NCBI RefSeq assembly: GCF_001545155.1
Contig: NZ_CP014226.1
Span: forward strand, 2,993,917 to 3,057,916
Source of the DNA: Halomonas chromatireducens
GTDB taxonomy: Bacteria; Pseudomonadota; Gammaproteobacteria; Pseudomonadales; Halomonadaceae
Length of the DNA: 64,000 bases
Direction of reading: 5' to 3'
Shown here: piece by piece, positions 37,285 through 45,721 of the stretch
How positions within the stretch are numbered: position 1 is the first letter of the stretch
Layout of the letters: each line of letters opens with the position of its first letter
Position numbers and translations under genes: made by a program
Notes under the pieces: generated by a model
Databases searched by the model: none
What the model saw: the letters and a program-made list of their open reading frames with translations, nothing else
Told to the model about the DNA's origin: nothing

Positions 37285-37707
37285 ATGGCTTGGCAGGACG
37301 CGACAACTACATGCCAGACCCTGCCCTTTGCGGTATGGCTGCGCCATGGGCTGTTCACACTCCTGTGCCTGGTTCTGCTGCTTGTTGCCAATGGAGCGGC
37401 GGCGCATGCCACTGCCTCTTCCGAGATACACCATGACGTTGTCGGCCATGCTCATGACACGACACCGACCGCCACCTTCGTCGCCGACCCTCACCGGGGA
37501 CCGCACTGCCACCCCGGCCATGTCCCCCTCGCGCCCCATCCGCTTCTGCGCACCGAACGCCAGGAAACCGAACATGGCGTGGCGCTGTGCAGCCTGGCTC
37601 GGTTGGCCCCTCCCCCTGCTGTCCTAGTTGTCTCGGGTACGCCCCATGGCCGGCCTGATTCCAGCGCCCCACCGACTTACCTGTTGACGCAGCGCCTGCG
37701 TCACTGA
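37285..37707 (+). CDS. Small exported His-rich protein, CopL-like (copy 3)
   Basis: The 140-residue protein has a hydrophobic signal (HGLFTLLCLVLLLVANGAAA) and a His-rich part (IHHDVVGHAHD, PHRGPHCHPGHVPLAPH). It ends APPTYLLTQRLRH, a variant of the basic tail seen in the other copies. GGGAG lies nine bases before the ATG. It is divergent from copy 2; the 178 bases between them contain TTGACACGCGTCAA (37211-37224), an inverted repeat that may be a shared regulatory site. Confidence 0.6.
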   Translation: MAWQDATTTCQTLPFAVWLRHGLFTLLCLVLLLVANGAAAHATASSEIHHDVVGHAHDTTPTATFVADPHRGPHCHPGHVPLAPHPLLRTERQETEHGVALCSLARLAPPPAVLVVSGTPHGRPDSSAPPTYLLTQRLRH

Positions 37708-37826
37708 GCACTTCCGCTCGAAGGTACGCACTCCTTCTCCTTTCCCATTGATTCCGGTGACGTCTATTTGACAGTCGCCTCTTGAAGCAATCACCACAGG
37801 GCGATCGAGCCCTCAGGAGAACTACC

Positions 37827-38465
37827 ATGACATTTCGCAAGCACACCATTGCCATGGGCCTCGCCCTGGCTGTCGGTATTTCCGCGCCCGGCTTCGCCCT
37901 CGCCCAAGGCATGGGGCAGGGTATGGATCAAGGCCAAGGTTCCATGATGGGCGGTCAAGGCGGCATGGGTCCGGGCATGATGATGGGCGGCAGCCAGGGC
38001 GGCATGGGCCCGGGCATGATGATGGGCGGCGACCAGGGCGGCATGGGCCCGGGCATGATGATGGGCGGCGACCAGGGCGGCATGGGCCCAGGAATGATGG
38101 GCGGTGGCATGATGCCCTGCCCCATGATGGGCGGCGGCAAGGGCATGATGGCAATGCTCGATGCCGAGCAACGCAGCGAAATGCGTGAGCTGATGCAGGA
38201 GCACCGCCCCGCCCAGTTCGAGCGTATGGGTCGAATGATGAACCTGCGCGATGACCTGATGGCAGAAATGCATGGGGAGCGCCCCGACCCCGATGAAGTT
38301 CAGGCTCTACATGGGCGGATGGCCGAACTGCATGGGGAAATGATGGCCGAGATGGTGCGTATGCGTAACGCCATGCACGATCTCATGACCGATGAACAGC
38401 GGGAACAGCTGCAGCAAACCACGCCCGAGGCCGACGATCCGGACGATCATGCCGCCCACCACTGA
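37827..38465 (+). CDS. Periplasmic Met-rich Spy/CnrR-like metal-binding protein
   Basis: The 212-residue protein has a signal peptide ending GFALAQ, then four near-identical units GGMGPGMMMGGSQ or GDQ (residues 35-85) and MMPCPMMGGG. The helical C-terminal half (EQRSEMRELMQEHRPAQFER ... LMTDEQREQL) is the Spy/CpxP-type heavy-metal fold. The Met-rich repeat should bind Cu(I) in the periplasm. It lies directly upstream of the copper ATPase. ATG 37827 is the family-like start. Confidence 0.85.
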   Translation: MTFRKHTIAMGLALAVGISAPGFALAQGMGQGMDQGQGSMMGGQGGMGPGMMMGGSQGGMGPGMMMGGDQGGMGPGMMMGGDQGGMGPGMMGGGMMPCPMMGGGKGMMAMLDAEQRSEMRELMQEHRPAQFERMGRMMNLRDDLMAEMHGERPDPDEVQALHGRMAELHGEMMAEMVRMRNAMHDLMTDEQREQLQQTTPEADDPDDHAAHH

Positions 38466-38543
38466 CCGGTATTGCTGAGTTGACGCCATGGCAGGCGGCC
38501 AGAGGAGGCCGCCCGCCCGACTCCCCCCGCTAGAGGCCATGCA

Positions 38544-41054
38544 ATGACGGATACGAGCATGAAACAGATAACCCTGACCGTGCCGGGCATGGGCAGCGAT
38601 CACTGCGCAGGTATTGTGCGCGAGACACTTCAGCGCCTGGACGGCGTGGAAGAGATCCAGACCAATATTGCCAGCCACCGGGTTCGCGTCGGTGTCAACA
38701 AGGACAACGGCCCCGATGGGGAAGCACTCAAACAGGCCATCGAAGGCGCCGGTTACGACGTCAAGGCCGTCCGCGGCGATGCCACCCAGCGCAAGATCCG
38801 CCTCAACGTGCCGGGCATGGGCTCGGATCATTGCGCTGGCATCGTACGCAAGACACTGGAGCGTCAGGAGGGTGTCGAAGACGTCCAGACCAATATCGCC
38901 AGCCACCGGGTCACTGTCACGCTGGGCAAGGACGGCCCCGATGGCGACGCCTTGAAGCAAGCCATCGAGGGAGCCGGGTATGACGTCAAGGGCGTTCATG
39001 ACGAAAGTGACGCAGAAGGCGATGACGATAGCCAGATCGAGAAAGACTATCTCCAGGAAGCACGCAAGCGGCTGATCATCGCGGCGGTGCCCACCACCCT
39101 GATCATGATCCTGATGATGCCGCACATGTTCTGGCAGCCGATTCCCGGCTACCTCGCCATCGTCGCCATTCTCGCCTTCCCGGTGGTATTCCTCTTCGGC
39201 GGGGCGGCGACCCACAAGGCGTCGTGGCGTTCGCTGAAGAACGGCACCTTCAACATGGACGTGCTGATTTCCATGGGCAGCCTGCCGCCCTACCTGCTGG
39301 GGCTGCTCGGTTTCTTCTTTCCCATGACATCGTTCATCGAGATGGCCGCAACCATCATGACCTTCCACCTCCTGGGACGCTACCTGGAGGCGATGGCAAA
39401 AGGTCGTGCTTCCGAAGCGATTCGTCGCTTAATGGACATGAGCGCCAAGACCGCCCGAGTCGATCGTGATGGTGAAGAGGTAGAGGTCCCGGTAAAAGAG
39501 CTGGAAGCCGGCGACATCATGATCGTAAGGCCCGGCGAAAAGATACCCACCGACGGCAAGGTGGTGGAAGGCGAGAGTCACCTCGACGAATCCATCGCCA
39601 CCGGTGAGTCGGTGCCGGTCTACAAGAGCGAGGGCGACAGCGTCATCGGTGCCACCATCAACAAGGAGGGGCGGCTCCGAGTCGAGGCCACCCGGGTGGG
39701 CGGCGATACCTTCCTGTCTCAGGTGGTCAAGCTGATCGACGAGGCGCAGGGCTCGCGCGTGCCGATCCAGGAGTTCGCCGATCGCATGACCGGCCGCTTC
39801 GTACCGGCAGTCCTGGTGATCGCCTTGGCCAGCTTCCTGGCATGGCTGCTCGCGGGCGATGCCCTGCGGCCGATCCTCGAATGGGGCGCCAACGTCCTGC
39901 CCTGGGTCGACCCCACCGCCTCCACACCAATCCTCGCGATTCTGGCTGCCATTGCCGTGCTGGTCATCGCCTGCCCCTGCGCCCTGGGTCTGGCCACACC
40001 TACGGCACTGATGGTTGGTTCCGGTATCGGCGCGGAGCGCGGCATCCTGATCCGCTCAGGCGAGGCGATCCAGACCTTCAAGGACATCAAGGTGATTGTG
40101 CTCGACAAGACCGGCACTATCACCCGCGGCGAGCCGAAGCTCACCGATGCCATTCCCGTCGAAGGGGTAGAGGAGAAGCGACTCCTGACCTTGGCCGCCA
40201 GCGTCGAAGACGCGTCCGAGCACCCCATTGCCAGAGCCATCGTGGACGGAGCCAAAGAGCGCGATGTAACACTCGAGAGGGTCAGCGATTTCAAGTCCAC
40301 CGGCGCCCGGGGCGTATCCGGCAAGGTGGGTGAAGAAACAGTACTCATCGGCAATCGTCGTCTGCTCGAGGAAGAAGGCATCAGCGGCCTGGATGCGCTG
40401 GAAGAGGCCAAGCAGGAGCTCGAGGAGAAGGGGCGCACCGTAGTCATCGTGGCCGCCGATGGGCAGGCGGTTGGCCTCGTGGCCGTGGCCGATACGCTGA
40501 AGGAGAAGTCCAAGGACGCCATTCGCGGGATGCATGACCTTGGCCTGCATGTGGTGATGATCACCGGCGACAACGAGCGCGCCGCCCGGGCCGTGGCCGA
40601 CGAAGTGGGCATCGACGAGGTGCAGGCCGAGGTGCTGCCCGATGGCAAGGTGGATGCCATCAAGAAGCTTCAGGAAAAGCATGGCAACCATATTGCCATG
40701 GTGGGCGACGGTATCAATGACGCCCCCGCATTGAAGAAGGCCAACGTCGGCATTGCCATCGGCGCCGGTGCCGATGTCGCCATCGAGGCGGCGGATGTGA
40801 CCCTGGTGCGCGGTGAACTGACGGCCGTGGTGGATGCCATGCACCTCTCCAAGGCCACCTTTGGAAAGATCGTACAGAACCTGATCTGGGCCAGCGGCTA
40901 CAACCTGGCCGCCATCCCCATCGCCGCCGCGGGCCTGCTGCACCCCATGATCGGCGTCATCGCCATGACCGCCAGCTCACTGTCGGTCATCGGTAACTCC
41001 CTGCTGCTCAAGCGGCGCTATGCGCGTGAACAACCCTCAGGAGACCACTCATGA
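38544..41054 (+). CDS. copA: Copper-translocating P-type ATPase CopA with degenerate metal domains
   Basis: The 836-residue pump exports Cu(I) from the cytoplasm. Its membrane Cys-Pro-Cys (VIACPCALGLATPTALMVGS), phosphorylation site (LDKTGTITRGEPKLTDAIP), HP segment and MVGDGINDAPALKKA hinge are intact. YNLAAIPIAAAG and MTASSLSVIGNSL mark the Cu(I) class. The N-terminus has two HMA-type domains, but both read GMGSDHC (residues 15-21 and 91-97) in place of GMxCxxC, so each keeps a single Cys. The two domains are nearly identical to one another, a recent tandem duplication. The stop overlaps the next start (ATGA). Confidence 0.95.
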   Translation: MTDTSMKQITLTVPGMGSDHCAGIVRETLQRLDGVEEIQTNIASHRVRVGVNKDNGPDGEALKQAIEGAGYDVKAVRGDATQRKIRLNVPGMGSDHCAGIVRKTLERQEGVEDVQTNIASHRVTVTLGKDGPDGDALKQAIEGAGYDVKGVHDESDAEGDDDSQIEKDYLQEARKRLIIAAVPTTLIMILMMPHMFWQPIPGYLAIVAILAFPVVFLFGGAATHKASWRSLKNGTFNMDVLISMGSLPPYLLGLLGFFFPMTSFIEMAATIMTFHLLGRYLEAMAKGRASEAIRRLMDMSAKTARVDRDGEEVEVPVKELEAGDIMIVRPGEKIPTDGKVVEGESHLDESIATGESVPVYKSEGDSVIGATINKEGRLRVEATRVGGDTFLSQVVKLIDEAQGSRVPIQEFADRMTGRFVPAVLVIALASFLAWLLAGDALRPILEWGANVLPWVDPTASTPILAILAAIAVLVIACPCALGLATPTALMVGSGIGAERGILIRSGEAIQTFKDIKVIVLDKTGTITRGEPKLTDAIPVEGVEEKRLLTLAASVEDASEHPIARAIVDGAKERDVTLERVSDFKSTGARGVSGKVGEETVLIGNRRLLEEEGISGLDALEEAKQELEEKGRTVVIVAADGQAVGLVAVADTLKEKSKDAIRGMHDLGLHVVMITGDNERAARAVADEVGIDEVQAEVLPDGKVDAIKKLQEKHGNHIAMVGDGINDAPALKKANVGIAIGAGADVAIEAADVTLVRGELTAVVDAMHLSKATFGKIVQNLIWASGYNLAAIPIAAAGLLHPMIGVIAMTASSLSVIGNSLLLKRRYAREQPSGDHS

Positions 41055-41341
41055 GTCGAACTCACATTCCCAATCAACGCACGCAAGAAGATCCTGCAAA
41101 AACCACTGGCGCACCGCCATCCGGTGCGCCAGATGAAACGTCGAATCAAGACGGACCCACCGGCAATGTACACCGCTGGATGATGCTCTTCTGCCTGGTG
41201 GCGATGGGGGGCGCCATGCTGTTCGTCCTCTGGCGGGGCAACCTGGGAGGCGGCACCTGGCTGCTGGTTGCACCGATGTTGTTGTGTATCGGCATGCATT
41301 TCCTGATGCACCGCCATGGCCATCGGCATGGCGATGACTGA
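41051..41341 (+). CDS. Small membrane protein with His-rich tail (DUF2933-like)
   Basis: The 96-residue protein has a polar N-terminal region, two hydrophobic helices (WMMLFCLVAMGGAMLFVLWR and TWLLVAPMLLCIGMHFLM) and ends HRHGHRHGDD. Proteins of this plan accompany copper ATPases and cation pumps. Its start overlaps copA by four bases, so the two are translationally coupled. The role is probably a metal-binding accessory. Confidence 0.75.
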   Translation: MSRTHIPNQRTQEDPAKTTGAPPSGAPDETSNQDGPTGNVHRWMMLFCLVAMGGAMLFVLWRGNLGGGTWLLVAPMLLCIGMHFLMHRHGHRHGDD

Positions 41342-41426
41342 TCACCACGCGCTCTTTGCGCTGCGTCAATGAAATGTCGCTCCGGATCGGTTTCAATGTA
41401 GAGGCAACACCATAAAGGGGTTTTCC

Positions 41427-41744
41427 ATGACACGGCATATCGGCACATCACAGCACGTAAGAGCGGGAGGCCGGTTCATGGCCCTGCTGCTCGCGCTGCT
41501 GCTGGCGATGACGAGCCTGTCGGGTCATGGTGCAATCCAGGCCGACTCAGCCGACTGTCTTCAACCGCAAGCAATGATGCAGCTCGACTCGGTAGACGCC
41601 GATGATCATCGCTGCTCCGCCTGCTCGGCACTGATGCCCCTTCCCGCCCTGTCGACTGCCGAGCCGGCCGTACCGTCCACCGTGCTTGCCGTGACATACG
41701 CGGATCGCACCCCCCTGCCCCCTAGGCGCCCTCCAAGAACCTGA
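41427..41744 (+). CDS. Small exported Cys protein, CopL-like (copy 4)
   Basis: The 105-residue protein has a hydrophobic signal (MALLLALLLAMTSLSGHGA), the segment SADCLQPQAMM ... DADDHRCSACSAL and a tail PLPPRRPPRT. It has the same architecture as the three other CopL-like genes in the window. ATG at 41427 or 41478 (MALLL) may be used. Confidence 0.6.
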   Translation: MTRHIGTSQHVRAGGRFMALLLALLLAMTSLSGHGAIQADSADCLQPQAMMQLDSVDADDHRCSACSALMPLPALSTAEPAVPSTVLAVTYADRTPLPPRRPPRT

Positions 41745-41822
41745 ATGAACGCCCCAGCGGCCTTGGCCGCTTGCAAGAACTTCCGTTCTTTTCTGCACCC
41801 TGCGTTCATCAGGAGCAAGACC

Positions 41823-42935
41823 ATGGGATTTCGCTTTATTCAGGGCGTCACTGCACGCCTCGTAAACCACCGCAATGACACAATCACTCATGCCAGCGCG
41901 CTCAACACCCGCCCGCTTGGCTGGCTCCTCGCCGCGAGCCTGGCGCTGGGGAGCTCAGCCGGCTTCGCTGGCACGCCCCCTGCCGGACAGGTCTTTACCG
42001 CCGACGAACACGGAGCGTCATTGACCCGCATCCAACTGGAAAGTGGAGTAACCACCACTCAGGACATTTCCATATCCCCCCATAACGTTGAAGTCAGTGC
42101 CGATGGCCGTTACCTGTTGGCGGTGGGCGATGCAGCCAATGACGACCACGCCCATGGAGGCGGTGGTCACGCCCACGGCGACGATCCCGGGGAACTGCAG
42201 GTATTCAATACCGGGGACTTCGGCGCCGGCCCCTTGGCCAGCATCCCGGTAGGCAGCCACCCGGCCCATGTGGTCAGCGACCTTGCCGGCCAATATGCCT
42301 TCGTGACCAATGCCGGTGACGACACCATCTCTATCGTCGATCTGGCAACACACCAGGCAGTGGCTACCGTCGAGACGGGGCACTATCCCCACGGCCTACG
42401 CCTGAGCCCGGATGGTGGGGAGCTCTATGTGGCGAATGTGCTGGACGGCAGCGTCTCTGTGATCGATGTCGCAGCGCAGGCAGAAGTGGCACGCATCCCG
42501 GTGGGGGAAGCCCCGGTACAGGTGGGCTTCACCCCGAACGGCGAGCAGGTCTATGTCTCGCTGCGTGACGAGAACCGAGTTGCCGTGATCGATACGGCCA
42601 GCCGCAGCGTCATCGATAGTGTGGCCGTCGGACGCCTGCCGATTCAGGTCCACGCCACCCCCGATGGCAGCCTGATGCTTGTCGCCAATGAAGGCAGCGA
42701 GGCAGAGCCCGACAACCGTGTCTCGGCCGTCGACATTGCCACTCGCGTGGTCGTTGCCACTTACGAAGTCGGCATGGGAGCCCATGGCGTCAGTGTCGAC
42801 GACAGCGGCCGCTTCGCCTTCATCACCAATATCCATGACGACAGCCTGTCCGTCATCGACCTGGCGCTCGGCGAAGTCATTGCCAACCATGCCACTGGCC
42901 AAGGCCCCAATGGGGTCACCTGGGTAACGAACTGA
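41823..42935 (+). CDS. YVTN-type beta-propeller protein with a His-rich loop
   Basis: The 370-residue exported protein has a signal peptide (GWLLAASLALGSSAGFAGT) and about seven blades with the YVTN pattern (YAFVTNAGDDTISIVDLATH, ELYVANVLDGSVSVIDVAA). A His-rich loop, DDHAHGGGGHAHGDDP, interrupts an early blade and resembles the repeat in the cytochrome at 30905. The protein probably binds metal or a redox partner in the periplasm. AGGAG lies eight bases before ATG 41823. Confidence 0.85.
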   Translation: MGFRFIQGVTARLVNHRNDTITHASALNTRPLGWLLAASLALGSSAGFAGTPPAGQVFTADEHGASLTRIQLESGVTTTQDISISPHNVEVSADGRYLLAVGDAANDDHAHGGGGHAHGDDPGELQVFNTGDFGAGPLASIPVGSHPAHVVSDLAGQYAFVTNAGDDTISIVDLATHQAVATVETGHYPHGLRLSPDGGELYVANVLDGSVSVIDVAAQAEVARIPVGEAPVQVGFTPNGEQVYVSLRDENRVAVIDTASRSVIDSVAVGRLPIQVHATPDGSLMLVANEGSEAEPDNRVSAVDIATRVVVATYEVGMGAHGVSVDDSGRFAFITNIHDDSLSVIDLALGEVIANHATGQGPNGVTWVTN

Positions 42936-42947
42936 AGGAGAGCCAAG

Positions 42948-43097
42948 ATGATGACCGACTGCGCCATGACCGCCGGGATACTCGGAACCGTAATGCCTTT
43001 GGCCCTGCTGTTACTGCTGACACTGGGCATTGCCGCCCTGGGCAAATACCTCTTCACCTCGACCAAATCGACTCCAACGACCGGAGCAAGCTCATGA
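42948..43097 (+). CDS. Small single-helix membrane protein, 49 residues
   Basis: Reads MMTDCAMTAGILGTVMPLAL then a Leu-rich helix, LGKYLF and a polar tail. AAGGAG stands eight bases before the ATG pair at 42948/42951, and the stop overlaps the DUF411 gene start (ATGA at 43094). The ribosome site and coupling make it a likely real gene despite its size. Function unknown; the metal cluster suggests an accessory. Confidence 0.7.
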   Translation: MMTDCAMTAGILGTVMPLALLLLLTLGIAALGKYLFTSTKSTPTTGASS

Positions 43098-43537
43098 ACC
43101 GTTCAATCACCTCACTCATGCTCTCCTCCGCCCTGCTGCTGGGTGGTGCCGCCACGGCGCAGGCTGCCATGCCTGACGAAGCCACGCTCTACATGAATCC
43201 GGAGTGCGGCTGCTGCCACGAATACGCCCGCCTGCTGGAGGAGCGCGGCGTCGCGGTCACCGTCATCGACGATGTGGAAGTCGGCAAGATCAAGCAGCAG
43301 GTCGGGCTGCCCTATGGCAAAGGCTCCTGCCACACCACGCTGATGGGTGACTATGCCATTGAGGGCCACGTGCCCTTCGAGGCCATCGAGACGCTGTTCA
43401 AGCAGCGCCTGAACGTTGGCGGGATCGGCCTGGCCGGCATGCCTATCGGCACACCGGGCATGCCAGGGCCCAAGCAGGGCGACTGGGAGGTCTACCAGTT
43501 TACCGACCAGGAGCCCATGCCGTTCATGACCCTGTAA
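43094..43537 (+). CDS. DUF411 metal-binding protein
   Basis: The 147-residue periplasmic protein has a signal peptide ending ATAQA and the DUF411 core: YMNPECGCCHEYARLLEERG with a Cys-Gly-Cys-Cys-His cluster and GLPYGKGSCHTTLM. These proteins are thioredoxin-like and are found in copper and silver clusters, where they are thought to bind Cu. ATGA overlap with the small gene upstream. It is the last clear member of the metal region. Confidence 0.9.
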   Translation: MNRSITSLMLSSALLLGGAATAQAAMPDEATLYMNPECGCCHEYARLLEERGVAVTVIDDVEVGKIKQQVGLPYGKGSCHTTLMGDYAIEGHVPFEAIETLFKQRLNVGGIGLAGMPIGTPGMPGPKQGDWEVYQFTDQEPMPFMTL

Positions 43538-43587
43538 CGCCCTCGCGGCGCCGGCCTCGGCCGGCGCCACCTGTTTCGCAACGTGCC

Positions 43588-43745
43588 TCAGAAGAAGGTC
43601 AGGCCGACCTGGAAGAGGCGTTCCACCTCGCGAATGCGGCGCTTGTCGATCACGAACAGGATCAGGTGATCGCCCGACTCCACCACCACGTCGTCGTGGG
43701 CGATCAGCACCTCCCCCAACCCACGAATACCAGAGAGATCCACCG
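43588..43745 (-). pseudogene. trkA: 3' fragment of trkA (potassium uptake regulator)
   Basis: About 50 codons match the extreme C-terminus of TrkA, the NAD-binding peripheral subunit of Trk potassium transport: EVLIAHDDVVVESGDHLILF and VIDKRRIREVERLFQVGLTF before the stop at 43588. Full TrkA is about 458 residues. The rest is absent; homology ends near 43745, about 70-110 bases before the transposase region. A complete trkA may exist elsewhere. Confidence 0.8.
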
Positions 43746-43817
43746 TCGCTGATAGCCCCTCGCTCCCTGACCCGTAGGCATTGAGGACACCGCATGCACC
43801 AGAGACAACCGAACCCT

Positions 43818-44882
43818 TGACAGGTCAATCCATACCAGGAGTTATCCTTTGTTGTCAGCAAGGGAGCTTCTACAGCAATTCATCCGGGAGCAGGCTCATG
43901 GACATCAAGCTGCATAAGCAGGCCACCACCACGCCAAAGATCCGTGCCGAGATCCAGGCATCGCCTACCAACATAAGTGATAGTGAGCTGGCTCGCCAGT
44001 ATGGTGTATCCGACTCGACCATCCGGCGTTGGCGCTACCGCGACGATGTCCATGACCGACCGCATACCCGTCACAATCTACTGGCCACGCTCACTTCCGA
44101 GCAGGAGGAAGTGCTGATCGCCGCCCGCGAGTTCCTGCGGCTCAGCCTTGATGATCTGCTGATTGTGGCACGCGAATTTTTGAATCCGCGGCTGTCTCGA
44201 TCCGGCCTGCATCGCATGCTCAAGCGGCGCGAGGTGCCGACGCTGGCGGAGTTGGCTCGACAGGATACCGGCGGTGACGAGAAGCCTCGGCACAAGCCCT
44301 TTAAGGACTACGAGCCGGGGTACGTGCACATCGATATCAAGCACCTGCCCCAGATGCCCGATGAGGAGCAGAAGCGCTACCTGTACGTCGCCATCGACCG
44401 GGCAACCCGCTGGGTGTACCTGGAGATCAGGAGCAGCCAGTCTGCCAAGGATGCTCGGGCGTTCATGAGGCGGGTGGTAGAAAAGGCGCCCTTCAAGATC
44501 CAGACGGTGCTGACTGACAACGGTAAGTCCTTTACGGATCGCTTCACACGGGCCGGTGAGCGCAAGCCCAGTGGTCGCCACCCGTTCGACCAGGAGTGCC
44601 AAGCCCATGACATCGAGCATCGTCTGATCAAGCCGGGACGGCCACAAACAAACGGGATGGTGGAGCGATTCAATGGCCGTATTAGCGATGTGCTGGCTAC
44701 CCGGCGCTATGAATCAGGCGAAGACCTGGAACAGACCCTCAAGCGCTATTGCTGGCTGTATAATCACCATATCCCGCAGAAGGCGCTGCACCATCAAACA
44801 CCGATTGCAGCGATGAAAGAATGGCAGGCCAAACGGCCTAAGCTATTTACCAAACGGGTAGTTAATCACCCGGGACCCGACA
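43818..44882 (+). mobile_element. IS481-type insertion sequence (ends approximate)
   Basis: The element holds one transposase gene. Candidate ends are TGACAGGTCAATCC at 43818 and the inverse TGTCGGGTCCCGGG ending at 44882; their first nine bases agree at seven positions. The transposase stop would then lie just outside the right end. No target duplication is visible, and the flanks are unrelated genes, so insertion was followed by deletion or recombination. Confidence 0.6.
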
Positions 44883-44887
44883 GGTAG
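43898..44887 (+). CDS. IS481-family transposase
   Basis: The 329-residue transposase has an N-terminal helix-turn-helix (DSELARQYGVSDSTIRRWRY) and an integrase core with DDE residues in YVHIDIKHLPQMP, QTVLTDNGKSF and TNGMVERFNGRI. Length and motifs fit the IS481 family. The frame is intact, so the element may still move. The protein ends PGPDR inside the right terminal sequence. Confidence 0.93.
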   Translation: MDIKLHKQATTTPKIRAEIQASPTNISDSELARQYGVSDSTIRRWRYRDDVHDRPHTRHNLLATLTSEQEEVLIAAREFLRLSLDDLLIVAREFLNPRLSRSGLHRMLKRREVPTLAELARQDTGGDEKPRHKPFKDYEPGYVHIDIKHLPQMPDEEQKRYLYVAIDRATRWVYLEIRSSQSAKDARAFMRRVVEKAPFKIQTVLTDNGKSFTDRFTRAGERKPSGRHPFDQECQAHDIEHRLIKPGRPQTNGMVERFNGRISDVLATRRYESGEDLEQTLKRYCWLYNHHIPQKALHHQTPIAAMKEWQAKRPKLFTKRVVNHPGPDR

Positions 44888-45028
44888 TGGAGATATGCCA
44901 GAGGCATCCTGTTTGAGTTGATACTTGCTGCCGTCTTCGTGAATGTGCTCAAGGACGCTCTCGTACCCCTCGTCTTCAAGCACCTCACGAACTTCATCAA
45001 TACTCAGCGTTCGTACGGTATAACTCAT
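44843..45028 (-). pseudogene. Unknown gene truncated by the insertion sequence
   Basis: The frame starts MSYTVRTLSIDEVREVLEDE at 45028 with an AGGGA upstream and codes about 45 native residues (GYESVLEHIHEDGSKYQLKQ). It then runs into the IS end, which supplies the last 15 residues and the stop. The native family is not recognised; the Glu-rich helix suggests a small regulator or toxin-antitoxin type protein, but this is a guess. Confidence 0.55.
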
Positions 45029-45640
45029 TCTCAATTCCCTGAAATATAACATTGTATTATGTAGCACACTCGATATTCCACTTGAACGTGCATGCGCGTA
45101 AATAATGGTATGCTGCGTGCCCGACCACCTTTCATCCTATATTGAAATTCCTTTGCATTAAGGATGCTCGGCTACATAACACCAATCATCGCGCATGCCA
45201 CATATCCCAGATGAACATGCCTGCTGCCTTTGCCGGCACGACCGCTTTGGGTCGTTTTCTGCCTTTCGCTCAACCCTACGAAAATACCGATACCAAGTTG
45301 CCCCCATCAAGCCACGGCGCCCCCGCCAGTCGCGAGCTAAAGCTACCTCCAACAATCGTTAATTCGACCGTTAATGATTATCTCTGGTCGGAAGCGAAAC
45401 TCTGACTGTAACTTAGCTAGACTATTCTGATTCTTGAATGACGGAATAGGGCTTCAACTTCCGTAATACTTCTCAAAGGCAACGAAATCGGAATATCCGG
45501 CTGCTGTTATGTGCCTAAACACGCTACCGCCCGGGGATGACATCCTTTCCCTGCGACCGTCCTTGTCTGCGTTGTACTACCTGTTCTATCGACGCTCATC
45601 TCAGCGAACTTAACCTGAGTTAACTAAACCCTGTAACAAA
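45029..45640. other. AT-rich region without recognisable genes
   Basis: Base composition drops well below the window average. A plus-strand frame at 45142-45405 (87 codons) has no recognised similarity, no clear ribosome site, and odd composition. The region probably belongs to a degraded mobile or acquired segment together with the IS and trkA fragment. Confidence 0.5.
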
Positions 45641-45643
45641 TTG

Positions 45644-45675
45644 CAAAAAAAGGGCCTACCCTTTGGTAGACCCTT
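45644..45675 (-). terminator. Rho-independent terminator of guaBA
   Basis: On the minus strand AAGGGTCTACC and GGTAGGCCCTT pair with one mismatch around AAAG and are followed by five further T residues. It lies 50 bases after guaA. Confidence 0.85.
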
Positions 45676-45721
45676 GATCTTGGTCAGATTAGCCGTGCCA
45701 GGCGTTCTGCCTAGGCGTGCC

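Noticed and set aside
37950..38110. Possible CRISPR or minisatellite in the Met-rich gene
   Set aside because: It encodes a regular GGMGPGMMMGG protein repeat with a signal peptide and no spacers.
45142..45405. 87-codon plus-strand frame in the AT-rich region
   Set aside because: No ribosome site, family or codon-use support; mentioned only as part of the gene-free region.
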